Assembly (NCBI RefSeq): GCF_029227915.1
Contig: NC_079884.1
Coordinates: 7,874,001 to 7,938,000 of the forward strand
DNA length: 64,000 nt
Origin: Hydractinia symbiolongicarpus
Taxonomy: Eukaryota; Cnidaria; Hydrozoa; Anthoathecata; Hydractiniidae
Direction of reading: 5' to 3'
Shown: in pieces, positions 48,976-60,645 of the stretch
Position numbering within the stretch: the first letter of the stretch is position 1
Layout of the letters: each line of letters begins with the position of its first letter
The notes under the pieces: model-generated
The model's database searches: none
What the model was told of the DNA's origin: nothing
Seen by the model: only the letters and a program-made list of their open reading frames with translations
Program-made: the position numbers and the translations under genes

Positions 48976-51900
48976 TAAGTGACCAAACGGGAAAGTCCAT
49001 TCCTCAGCCTATTTCAGAATTTCGCAATAATAAACTCTGTCTACATATCGATTATACAAAAATCACAAACTACATTGCAACATCACAAGTAGCCAAAGGA
49101 TTATTCCCATATATAAGGGTTTAATAAAAACCAAGTAAAAATGCACTCGATAAGATCAAGCAGAAACCATCAAAACCTCCCACGTGTCTTGATTAGTCAA
49201 ACGGTACTATTGCCACGTGGTGTGGTTGTCACGACAGATCAATAAACACTTACATATAAGTAAGTGAGACTCAAGTGCAGATGAAAACCAGGATCAATTT
49301 TACATGTTATACTTTAAAAAGTCTGGTGGTAATTAAAAATGAAGAATGAATGAATACATGCATGAAACAAATTAGTACTGAAATTTTTTAAAAGTTTCAG
49401 AAAGGTGAGAAAGAAGTTGGCGCATAGAGCTCTTATTGTGTGCCGCGGCTTTTGGAATTGAGAAATAAATTTTTCGCCATGTTTTTTTAAATCTATTAAC
49501 ACAAAATGTCTCAAAATAAAATGATACAAAGATTCGATATTTTTTAGTTAAAATTGTGATATAAAATGAAGAGTTTGTAATTCGTTATATATAAAAACTG
49601 TTGTTATCTGTATGTGAGCCAAAGATGCAGCTGCGTGTAGCGATAGGTGAAAAAATGAAAACATGCGTACCTTGTTTCAGGTTAGATAATAAAAAGAAAC
49701 AGTCTCAATATTTTTCAGGAGTTGATTTTAAGACCTGATTAGTGAGATAAATATCGTTCTCTTCATCGTACCCTCATTTTTACTGTGGTTTAATTATTTT
49801 GTTGTATACGATCATAGTATAAAGAAATTTCTTAGTTTTATAAAATAATTTTAATAGATTTGGAAAAAATTAAACTTCGCGTTTTATAATAAGGCACATT
49901 TGCAGATTTGATGCGATCAACCAACATGTTTTTGTTCAGTGTTTCCATAGCAACAAGCCATAAGAACACACTCAACAACTCCTCATATATAATATGATCG
50001 AATCATCAAATCTTCAAGCATCATCAAAAAATGATCGAGCAGTGTTTATTATACCAACAGCAGCGCAAGAGAATACAAAATTTAAAAATATGACGCCATG
50101 TTTGTTTGTTTGCTTGTTGTCAATAGCGACAAGATAACAAGTAAAATGGTGAATGAATGAGAATGAATGAATGAATGAATGAATGAATGAATGAATGAGA
50201 ATGACATCTTAGAAGTAGCCAACAAAAAAGCAAAATTAACAAAAATTTACAAATGACGCAAAATGGCAAATTCAACATAAAATAAAAATCATAAACTCAC
50301 CGTTACTTTTCAGTCTTTTAAAAAAATTTTCTTTTTAACCTACATAACAAGAAAATGATACTTTAGTACTGCAAGTACTTAGGGTGTGGCATTTTTGGTT
50401 TTTTGTATTATTACAAGCAACATTATTTGCAAATATATCCAGACATAACAGAATCAGCAACCACAATTAAAATGCACGTCCACTATTTCAGGAAAACAGT
50501 TTAAAACGAGGCTTATCATTTATTAAAGCTTGACTAAAAAGTTTGGCTTAACAACAAAGAATTCTCTTCATTCCACATCAGTACCACCTTCACCAATCAG
50601 TATAATCACTTCTGTCATTTAACAGCACAAGTTGACAATACCTTCTGGTAATACATCGTCTAGGAACTTGTTATTAAGAAGTTTTGTTTTAAAGAAATTA
50701 CTGATTTGTTGTAAGGTTTCAAGAGTTATTAGTTTTGTAAGTTTTGTAAGTTTTTGTTGACATACAACTACAAAATTAAATATGAATGTAATTTATCACC
50801 GCCATTTTTATATTCTAGATCAATCAACATTTTTAAACATTTCTAATACAAGCTTACACCACAAACAATATTACAAATCACAAACAATACAATTTGAAGA
50901 ACAAACACAAAATCAGATTCCGTGAACATTTCCAGTTTTTCTTTTCCTTTGATTTCCCTAAAAACCCTAACATTAGAATGAAATAGAAATAGATTTTGCT
51001 TTCTCTTAGCGAATGCTATAAAAAACTCTTTGTATTTTTTAATAACATCAAAGAAAAACAAATATTCTCTTAAAAAATTGTAGATGAACATCTTAAATTA
51101 AGTGTTATACATCACTCATTTCGGGCGTTTCCGCTATGTGTTCAGTTCTTGGGGATGAAGTAGATTTTAACTTTAAGGTGGCCTCTATAAAGTGCCCACA
51201 ACATAGAGGATTTGTTATGAGAACTGCCTTTTTATCTGTTCTTGAGAAAGTGCTCGTTGTAGAGAGATGTCCGTTATATAAGATGCCTCTTAAAGAGAGG
51301 GTAAATTGTATACACAAATAGTCCCCGCTCAAAATTATTCATTAGCTGATCCAAACAAAAGTTCGTATTAACAAAACAAATAAAATCAAAAACAACAACA
51401 ACGAACTAACAATAACACAACAAAACAATTGATAAAAATATTAAATATCACACACATATATAAATACAATTTGGTCATACCGAATAAAATTACAAATATT
51501 TATGTTCTTTTTTTTTATATCGAATGAATCTTCTGAACGCAATAAAAATATTCATGTACAAATAAAATCTCCATAAAATGATAAACAGAACAATCACACC
51601 ACAAGAAATATAGTATGTCAACATCAATCCGAAATAATCCGAAATAATCCGAAATAAAATATAAATTTCTTTGATAAGACTGTTCTAGCTAACCTTTCTC
51701 GCTGATAACAAACTCATTAACAGAACAATGCAAGGATGCAATCAAAAGCACTTTTACATTCACTGTTAAGGAATTTTTAAATGTACCACAATGCTCACAT
51801 GAAAAGTCCTTTTTTAGTATAACTCATACAAAAGTCAGTGACTTAAAGTGCGCACAAAAAGAAGAGCAGACAACAATCCCTTTTAATACCAATTTTAAAT
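48976..51900. other. Intergenic; microsatellite, no gene called
   Basis: It contains the (GAAT)n array (50151-50198). Both strands have modest open frames at 51105-51332, but neither has splice or family support. Confidence 0.45.
50151..50198. repeat. (GAAT)n microsatellite
   Basis: About twelve tetranucleotide units with one interruption. Confidence 0.95.
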
Positions 51901-52127
51901 AATATCTAATATTAATATAAATAATATAAACAGGTTAAAAATAAGAAGAGATAATAAAAATACATGCATGAGATATTTTTACTTCACCTTACAAACTTAA
52001 TATAAAGGTGCAAAACTGAACAGAAATCAGAAGTTTCATCTCCAAATACATTTAAATCATCTTAAACAAAACCCAATTTCACAGTCACTCATTTAAAAAT
52101 GGTAACATCAGATGCCACAGAACTGCA

Positions 52128-55068
52128 TTAGAAGAATCTTCCCATGATATACGCAATAGGGATTAGAAACAGAGCAGCAATCAAGCCAACCCATGCTGAA
52201 GCAATCTGTTTCTCATTCAGCTCAGTTTTCGCAATAAATTCATTAACAAGTTTTTCTAGTGCGTTGCTGTTATTTTGTCCCGCAGAAATGAGTGCAGGTT
52301 TTTCTTCTTTGCTAACACTTTGATGTCCTGAAAATCAAAAGAGAAAGAAAATAAAGAGAAAAAAATAAAGTGAACTTTCTTACAGTTTTTTCAACTAGGT
52401 CAATTGGTAATGCAATATAAAAACAGAAAATTGACTTGTAGAACACACTGTGCGAAACAAAAGAGTATTGAACATACCTGGTAATTTTTGAAAATCTTCC
52501 AGCTTAATCAATTCTTTAGCATGAAAACTTAACGTTCCTTGTATCTCCTTTACCATTTTCTCATTTTGTTGAATATTTCGACTCAAAGCTGTGATTTTTT
52601 GATTCTGCTCGTCTATATAAACAAAACAGATATTAGGTGGTATGAACAAAAACTTGTCCTATAGGCGTTAAGAGTATTCACATTTGGGTTTTGTTTAAGA
52701 GAATTGCTGATACTTTTGTCCTTTTATCTGATCAAACTGAAGAGATGACCAGTTGTTTAATGACAGACATGGTAGAGGATTGTCAGAACACTTAAAACAC
52801 TCGCTTTTAAAGACTCAAAAGTAAGTATAACTCGCTTTCTAAAATTCTATTTGCCATTGGTGGCTAAGGGAAAGATCAGATGGTTATTGTTTGATTGATG
52901 GTTAGCCTAGTTCATCCTCTTTTTATAACATGAGCACTTTTCACAAAAATCTATGCCTCAGAAGTTACGGCACTTTAACTGTGGAGTTATTTTTGCCCGA
53001 TTGTTGACCTACATTTACATGTTTCGTCCTCTAAGGGATAAAGTTTCAAACCTATTTCCAGCAAATAATGTGCTATTTCTGTATAGTGTAACCCCAAACT
53101 GAAAAAGATGTATGTATGAAAAATAAACAAACCTATGAAAGCAAGTTTAGCATCAAGCTTTTGGATTTTTCCCTCGATCTGCGCAACAATGTCTTTGATG
53201 TTTGCATCGATACCAGCAGTTTCAATATCTTGCATAGAAAGGTTACCATCCGTTTCTTCTTGTTTTGTGACAAGTTCGTTGAATCGAAACTCCAGATCAA
53301 CTAAAGAAGTCGTCAACTGCGTCTTATCTAGACAAATGTTATAGACATGACATAGCAAGGCCCATATAAACTGACAATAATCCAAGACCTGTGTTATAAC
53401 ATTGGAATGCTTACATTCAAATATAGGTTTGTTTTTTATTAACCTTAAATGGTAAATACACATCCAAAATATTGTTTCCGTTACAGCAAGTTAGCTTCGC
53501 TTCAGGCAAGATAAACAACGACTAATTCGTTGGTTTTTGTGTGGATAAAAAACTAGTTAACCCTACAAAAAAGACGTGCAAAAATTTAGGTACAGGAACT
53601 TTAACAGCTTGGAGAGGTTAAACCTTTCACCTATACAAAAAAATCACCTATAAACCGAAATCCCCCTTAAAATGCCACAGTCCCACCAACAAATAATACT
53701 ACGAAGGTGCTAATAATAAATTATCTGGAGGAAATTGCTAATGCTATTCGCAAATTCACTGGTACTTGGCTTAACACAATGAACATTAACTTTTGCCAAA
53801 TTTAGTCATAATTTTGCAAACGTTCAATTTTTTTGTGGTAAGAGGGGGAGAATGCTTTTTAAAGTGTGTGAAAAAGAGAATTCCCTGCATACAGCAATGT
53901 ATCGTGTTCAAAACACAGTAAAACAAAGTAAAGCAGTAAATAAATTAAATCCTACATACCATTGTTGTACTTTCCTACAGTTGTTGATAGCTCCTTCACA
54001 TCTCGTTCTATCCTCGATGTCGAAACTTTTAAGGATACGATTGAGCTTTTCAAATTTTGAATTAAGATTTTATTGTTTTCAATCTGATAATTTAGAGCAT
54101 AGACAGAGCTACTTCTTTGGAGATGATGTTCTATTGTTTCTTTCATCTGATCTGGCAACATTTCATCAGTCGATATTGCAGGGCTTGGGTCTAAAAACAT
54201 TATCATAAAGTTCAGGAGACTGACTTTTATAATTATTTTTTTCTTTAGATTCTTAAAAAACTTGCATTTTAACTGTTTAGTTGCCTCTGCGTCTTAAATA
54301 ATCCTTATTATATTCTAACTAGTCTGTAGCCTGTGGAAAATCAACTTAGGAAGAAGAACAACAGTAAAGAGTCATCATAAGAATTTTGATGATGTCAGAC
54401 CCACAATAGTGGAAAAACTTTTTCAGAAATTTATATACTGTTGCCTCGAACATTTAGAGCTTGAAAAGCTGATCTAGAAAAAAAATAGGATCATCTACTT
54501 TTGATGAACAGTAACAGAGATATTTGGGTTTAAGGGTTTTCTGATGACATCATCAACCCATCGTTTCCGAAACAGGTGGTATGACAAGCTTTGGGTAACT
54601 TAACTAATTTGATCCTAGCTGGCCCTTAATTAGCCATGCAGAAGATGACACTGGTTATTTCAGTCTGTTTCAAAGTTATTTACTGAAATTTAAAAGTGCA
54701 ATGCAAAGGCCTCAGCAATTTTACTTAATAATCTAAAGTTTTGTAAAGGACAGAACAGTTTTATAGTCGATTTTTTATAGCAGTGGTTGAAGAAAATTTA
54801 ACATTTTTATATTATTTTTAGATGAAGTTATTTACAAAATATGAAAGTTGGTTAAGAAAATTCAGTATGGAGAAAAATTGACTACAATCCTTAGTTTTCG
54901 CAATATACCTGGAATGATTGTAATTAATTCTGTACCATCCGGTATGAAAGGTGTTGCTTCTACATTATCAACATTTTCAATACTTATATCGTTTTCAACA
55001 ACTTCCTGCTTTGTTTTGTCAGGTTTAGCCATAAATTCATCAATAAAATCTTCCATCATGTTAGTCAT
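52128..55068 (-). CDS. Tail-anchored coiled-coil protein (306 aa), unknown family
   Basis: Exons on the minus strand are 55068-54909, 54190-53960, 53327-53133, 52612-52478 and 52327-52128. Every junction is phase 1 and completes a Gly or Asp codon, giving 306 residues. The N-terminus (1-55) is acidic. Residues about 75-245 form long helices with heptad-like hydrophobics (..IENNKILIQNLKSSIVSLKV.., ..IEGKIQKLDAKLAFI..). A linker precedes one C-terminal hydrophobic helix (about 283-302, ASAWVGLIAALFLIPIAYIM) followed by only GRFF. This is the plan of a tail-anchored protein facing the cytosol, on ER, mitochondria or vesicles. A tether or organelle-shaping role is a guess. A 5'-UTR acceptor (CTGATTGCAG) may lie just upstream of the ATG. 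I do not recognise the family; no SNARE zero-layer motif was seen. Confidence 0.72.
54400..54620. repeat. Dispersed repeat copy in a coiled-coil gene intron
   Basis: Shares AGCTTGAAAAGCTGATC, ATAGGATCAT, TTTTGATGAACAGT and TTTCTGATGACATCATCA with the units at 130-475, although the core palindrome is altered. It shows that this repeat family is not confined to the duplication. Confidence 0.6.
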
Positions 55069-56384
55069 TTTGGTGTTTAATGCGATGACACTGCAATCAG
55101 AATTAGAACAGAGTTACCAGTATAAGTATTCACAACTGTTGTCACCATCATCGTGATCGTTATTGTTTTGTTCTTGTCATCTTCATCTTTGTCATTGTCA
55201 TAAGTATCCTTGTTTATAGTCGTCGTCAGTCATGGACAATCACCAGGGTTAAACTTTTTTTATCAAAGCGTAAATAATTTTTTTTGACATAAGATACTCT
55301 GCCAGGCCAGCAAGTATAAACATTTTGTTCCCTAAAATAACTTCAATAAATTACTTTCTATGCAGCAAATGTAAATAAGGAAAGTCTTTTTAACACAAGA
55401 TCAACCAAAACTAAACAACAGTAGAATAGAAACAATAGAAATCAACATAGACTGCTTCCGTTATCACTAAAAAATCTTTTTTGGCTCAATGCTCAATACA
55501 ATAGGGCTATAGGTATGGAACCATAATGTTCTAAGATGATAAAGATGAATGTTATTACAGAAGGTTGTGATCTTGAGATATTGTGAAGATATTTCTCAAG
55601 AAAACGATAGATTTATAGATTTTCAAGGTAGTCTAATTTAAACTTTTCTGCATTGTTAAAAGTTTCAAGGCCCGACAGACATCCTCTGTTATAAAAAATC
55701 TAAAATTAAAGTCAATCATAAATGTCATAGTTCTGTTCGGTGAAAGTAAGTTGGGTGCTGTTAAATAAATTTGCTTCACATTGCCTTAAATCAAATGAGT
55801 CAAATCGAATCAAACACCACACAACCTCTGTAAGGATTTTTATGTATAAAATAAAATGAATAGAGTTTTTAGTTACCTTGAACCAACTGACTTAAAATTA
55901 CATTAAAATATATCTAAAACATAAATTGGAAATATTATATTTCATAAAACTCACTAATGCAGACAAGCTGTTATTCTTCCAAAGTAAAGTGATATGTGAA
56001 TTTCTAATTACAACATTCACAATACCTACATTAATATTAATTACATTTATGCATATATTATTAACATTTTATTTTCCTATTTTATTTTTGTTTTTTTTTT
56101 GAATTAGCTAGCATACATTTTCGATATTTTTCAATTCTATTTTGTATATTCATAAACCATGGTTCCTATTAACTTGCCTTTTTTGCAAAACAAACATTTT
56201 CTTCACAATGATAAACAAATGCTACTTTTAAGTTACATGGAAACTAGTTTTTGTAGACTGGTCATATGCAAATTACAACATTTTATAAGCTCTTTTAGCT
56301 ATAAAATCTGTGTGGTAGGCAAACAGATCACTCATATAGTTAAAAATTTGTTGAATTTGCTAAACTTTCTCACAACGCAAGTAA
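55069..56384. other. Upstream of the coiled-coil gene; no gene seen
   Basis: AT-rich DNA with only short frames. It probably contains the promoter and a 5'-UTR exon of the coiled-coil gene, but neither can be placed. Confidence 0.4.
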
Positions 56385-56525
56385 AACATATCACCTAAGT
56401 AACAGAATCCACTCTTAACCCTTTCTTTCACTTCTCAAACTTTTCAACTAATTCTTTCATCGATTCCACCTATAAGAATTAAATCATCCCCATACAATAA
56501 CTCCGACAGACAACCAAAATCTAAA
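56385..56525 (-). mobile_element. Fragment of the same LINE family (YADD region)
   Basis: Plus-strand text such as CACTTCTCAAACTTTTCAAC and ACCTAAGTAACAGAA matches 58040-58060 and 58365-58430 of the nearby LINE but joined directly, so this is an internally deleted relic. Confidence 0.6.
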
Positions 56526-56839
56526 TATATCTCTTCCTGACCAGGGCTTTCCTTATTCCTACTAAGGAATCGTCTGCACGAATGTTTAAAAAATAATACT
56601 TTCAATTCGTAAAACGATCTCTATACGATTCTGAAACAAATTTTAAAAACATTGTTCCAAAAAATCATTTTAACATAGTTTCAAATTGCTACGTTGAATT
56701 CGTTTCAGTTCAAATAGTTTCAAAATCGCTTTAAATATGACACATGTTTATCACACATCGCCGATTTCTAAAGAAATTTAACTATCAAATTATGTAAATA
56801 TCTGAATTCTTAGTCACAAAATAACAAAAGAAGATATAG

Positions 56840-57110
56840 ATTGTAGAAAGCAAAAAGATTGGCATAGATTGTTTAAAAACAGTCAAAACAAAATTGTTGA
56901 AGGGGAAAAGATCGCTGTAAATTGTTTAAAATAGTCAAAACAGGATTGTAGAAATGGAAAAGACCACCAAAGTCAAAATAGAATCGTAGAAGGCAAAAAG
57001 ATTGCCATAGATTGTTTAAAAATCATGAAAACAGATCGTAGAAAGCAAAGAGATCTCTGTAGATTGTTTAAAAACAGCCAAAAAAGGATCGCAGAGAGGG
57101 AAAAGACAAA
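56840..57110. repeat. Minisatellite, ~55-base units x ~5
   Basis: Diverged units built on ATAGATTGTTTAAAAACAG, then TCAAAACA, then a 'GTAGAAAGCAAAAAGAT' block. Confidence 0.75.
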
Positions 57111-57439
57111 TTGTTGATTGCACTGTTGATTGTTTCCAAGTGTTCTCATCCTTAGATCCTTTTTGTTAAAGCTTACCTCCCAAGAAAAATTAAGTTGACA
57201 TAAATTGGCCTATATTCATACGTGATTTACAAATATAAAGTTTATTCTCCTTAATTCGCACTTAATACCTATTCAAAGACTCAAAAATTCACCTCCGACA
57301 CTAGGTAAAAATCCGTTGTTTAATAAATTTCTTCACCTTGAATGCTCTGATGTCAGCTGTTAGAAGATCAAAAATCATCTTCCACATTGAAATTTTTAAC
57401 TCAAACTGTATTAGTGAAATTCATTGGTAATGAGTATGC

Positions 57440-58945
57440 TTCCCCATCATCATCATCATCATTCTCGGCTTAACGTTGGTTTCCTATGCTAGCATGGGTT
57501 GGATGGGGTATATTAATGACCCTCTTCCAATCTGATCTAGACTGTGTTAGATCTAAACTCAACTTCCTCTGTATCAAGTCTGTCCTTATAACCTCCTGCC
57601 AAGTCTTTCTCGGTCTGCCTCTGGACTTTGCCCCAGGAACTATAAAGTCTCTACACTTTCTTACCTAACTATCTCCCTACATTCTTTCCTAGTGCCCTAG
57701 CCAATTCAATCTTCTTATCTGGATAACATCTTTAATTCTACGGAGACTTAGCCTGCTTATTAGCTCATCTGAACTCTCTCTGTCTCTCAGACTGGCATTA
57801 AACATCCACCTAACCATTCTCATATCACTCCTTTCTAAACGGTCAAGATCTTCCTGCTTCACTGCCCATGTCTCACTACCGTACAACATAACACTTCTTA
57901 CACAGGCCTCATACAACCTACCTTTTAACTCAATTGACAAGACTCTGCTAGTCAACAAAGGAAGTAACTCGCTGAACTTTTTCCAAGCAGAACCTATCCT
58001 GCAAGGTACACTTCTTCCAACACCCCATTCACTGCCCAACATATCACCTAAGTAACAGAAGTTCTCAGCTATCTCTAACAAGCCACTGTTGTACCTCATT
58101 GAAGCTGGAAATACTTCATTCTCTATAATCTCACCTTTGCAACACTGGATGTCAGCTCTTAACCTTCCACCAATACTACTGCACTTCTTATGTACCCAAT
58201 GCTTGCAAGTCTGACAAAAAATTGAGTTATACTACCAACCCTTTTCCTGCAAACTCCACAAGGCCACTTTCCAACTACAAGGTCACACTTGGCTGCAATG
58301 CTACTAATCATGACTTAAGACTTTGCTGTGTTTATTCTTAGCCCTTTCTCTTCTAGTTTTTTCTTCCACTTCTCAAAGTTTTCAACTAATTCTCCCATCG
58401 ACTCTGCTATGAGAACCAAATCATCTGCATACAAAAACTCCCATGGACAACCTGTTCTGAACTCCATCGACAGCGCTTCTAAGACTAGAACAAACAACAA
58501 AGGACTAAGTACAGAACCCTGATGTACACCAACATTTACACTAAATTTATCACTAAGTGAATCATAATCTTGACAGGACTTCTAGCTTGGTTGTAAATAG
58601 ACTGTACCATCGTAACTAGCCACTCATCCACACCTAATTTTCTCATAGCCCACCAAATAACTTTACGTGGCACTCTATCAAAAGCTTTCTCTAAATCTAC
58701 AAAGGCAAAATAGAGATTCTTTCTTCTTCCTAAATGCTTTTCCTGAAACTGTCTGAGTAAAAATATTGCATCTGTAGTGCCACGCCCTGGAACAAAATTA
58801 AATTGCATCTTATCTATATCAATTCTTTCTCTAAGTAACTTATTAATCACTCTTTCAATAACTTTCATTACTTGATCAACCCACTTCAAACCTCTATAGT
58901 TACCTCTTTCTAATGCATCACCCGTGAAAATATCAGGAAACTTTG
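57440..58945 (-). mobile_element. Decayed, 5'-truncated non-LTR retrotransposon (LINE)
   Basis: Minus-strand reverse transcriptase pieces occur in order: GDALERGNYRGLKWVDQVMK and FVPGRGTTDAIFLLRQFQEK with FVDLEKAFDRVPR (58536-58925); HQGSVLSPLLF and the catalytic YADDLVLIAE (58315-58530); and the post-RT region with LYEACVRSVMLYGSETWAVK (57689-58099). The pieces lie in different frames with stops between, so the enzyme is dead. The 3' end carries CCGAGAATGATGATGATG. The endonuclease and the 5' part are absent. It abuts the P2X7-C-domain exon on the opposite strand. Confidence 0.85.
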
Positions 58946-58965
58946 AAAATGAATACTAACTTCGG

Positions 58966-60645
58966 TTGAGAAATTATCATTCAATTGCAATACTGAGAAG
59001 CTGTGTCGCAAAAGAAAAAAAAGAGCGACAGGGAAATGTTGTAGAATTTCAATTTGAGCCTATCAGGCAAAATACTAGACCAAGTACTGACTTGGATTCC
59101 AGTTGGGAGAGCTGTGATGAGGATACTATTCAAGAAGAAGTCGCTTCATGTGATGCTGTTGCTGTGAGCACATGGTACAAGTGTGGAAAGTGTAAGATAA
59201 TGCTGAGCGAAGCGGAGTGTCTTTGCTGTTGCGAGTTAGAATCTGCGAATATTTTTAATTTGATTGGTGAGCTTTATATGCGATTCATACGAAATGTCAC
59301 TACTGCGATTCCACTAGTGTGAAGATCATACTCTTTTTTAGATAACTCCATTACAGTACAGGAAAAATTTCACAGCATCATACTTTTGAGGGAGGTTTTA
59401 TGGACCGCATTGGTAGGAATGCATGACACAAATGCGAGTCATCTACCACAACGAGAAAATGTAACCAACGTAAATATCTTCAGTCTTTTCACATAATTAC
59501 AGAATTATATACAGTACTGTAAAAAGGTTTGTTAACATCATGTTCGTGTAACGAGCGTGGTGCACACGAACTACGATAAAATCGTGGTCTTTATGTATAA
59601 CAAACATGCTAACATTCTATCGTGGCCACCACGCTAATATTATTATCTCCACGAAGGATCGTGTGTCCCACGATTATTTTCGCGAGCTCCACGATTTTTA
59701 TAACCAATATAATTTAATTTTTTTTCTTTTCAAAAAAGTATTTTATTAAAGTTAATTTGTTTGTTTCAGGTTTTATCAAGTTAAAAAAGCATATTCGTAC
59801 TTTTTGCTTTGTGTATACTTTTTCGTCATGGACGCGACCATATTTTTACGAAATGTCATTTGTCTAGAAAAGTTTAATTTGTCTGTGCCGATAGAAATGT
59901 TTTTTTAAGATTGCATTTTAAAAGTTTATAAACGAAAAGCGGCGATAGAAATGTTTTTTAGATCGCATTTTAAAAGTTTAAAATAGAAAAGCGGCGATAA
60001 AAATGCTCTTTTAGATCGCATTTTAAAAGTTTAAAAACGAAAAGCGGCGATAGAAATGTTTTTTAAGATCGCTTTATAAAAGTTTATAAACGAAAAGTGG
60101 CGATAGAAATGTTTTTTTAGATCGCATTTGAAAAGTTTATAAACGAAAAGTGGCGATAGAAATGTTTTTTTTCATCGCAATTTGATTCACGAACGATAAA
60201 AATCTATTATGTAGCTAGCTTTATGACTTTTTTTGACGGTTTTTGATTTAATTGATAAACTAACGGTCTTTGTTGTTTTACAATAGAAGTTATCTATTGT
60301 GGAAGCCACGATGTAATATTTAATTTTCGTTCGTGTAGTCCACGAACCACGATCGTGAGGTCCACGATTGTTTAAAAAATACGCATCGTATCGTGGTTCG
60401 TGCGTAACATGAAATAAACACGAACCACGATGTTAACAAACCTTTTCACGGTACTGTAAGTAAATACAAGTACTATTTTATATTTTCAGGACTTGTATAG
60501 GTATGCAAGTTATAGACAGTTTACTTGGTGGGTGCATAATAGGATAAAGAGAGGAGTTCGTCGAGTGATACCTAGTTGGGTTTCAATAAGAAAAGAGACT
60601 TGTTTCCTGAGCCGAACAGAGTTCATGTTGGATATATGGAGGTGA
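58966..60645 (+). CDS. P2X7-type C-terminal (zinc-binding) domain gene, partial, probably frameshifted
   Basis: Three plus-strand exons fit in phase: about 58966-59266, 59342-59460 and 60490-60645. Exon 1 holds EFQFEPIR, DSSWESCDED and the Cys cluster WYKCGKCKIMLSEAECLCCC. Exon 2 gives FHSIILLREVLWTALVGMHD. Exon 3 gives YASYRQFTWWVHNRIKRGVR followed by RVIPSW. This order matches the cytosolic C-terminal domain of P2X7 receptors, which many invertebrates encode as stand-alone proteins; the Cys/His residues bind zinc. Their role is unknown. No in-frame ATG precedes the domain, so a 5' exon is missing or was lost beside the LINE. After IPSW the expected ..FP..GY motif appears in another frame (LFPEPNRVHVGYMEV), which implies a frameshift. 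It could be a pseudogene or an assembly error. Confidence 0.7.
59512..60456. mobile_element. Non-autonomous Tc1/mariner-like element filling an intron
   Basis: A 945-bp element between TA dinucleotides (59510-59511, 60457-60458). Its terminal inverted repeats run CAGTACTGTAAAAAGG and on through TTTGTTAACATC. Subterminal motifs CGTGGTTCGTG/CACGAACCACGA recur in both orientations. It contains a five-unit tandem array (59889-60183). It occupies nearly all of the 1029-base intron between exons 2 and 3 of the P2X7-C gene. There is no transposase frame. Confidence 0.8.
59889..60183. repeat. Tandem array inside the intronic element (~5 units of ~58 bases)
   Basis: Units have the order CGATAGAAATG, a T-run, GATCGCATTTTAAAAGTTTA, then AAACGAAAAGCGG. 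They are homologous to the array at 8703-8850. Confidence 0.85.

Noticed and set aside
51105-51332. Opposed open frames on both strands, with some protein-like text on minus.
   Set aside because: No splice sites that connect to the nearby coiled-coil gene and no family recognised; may be repeat-derived.
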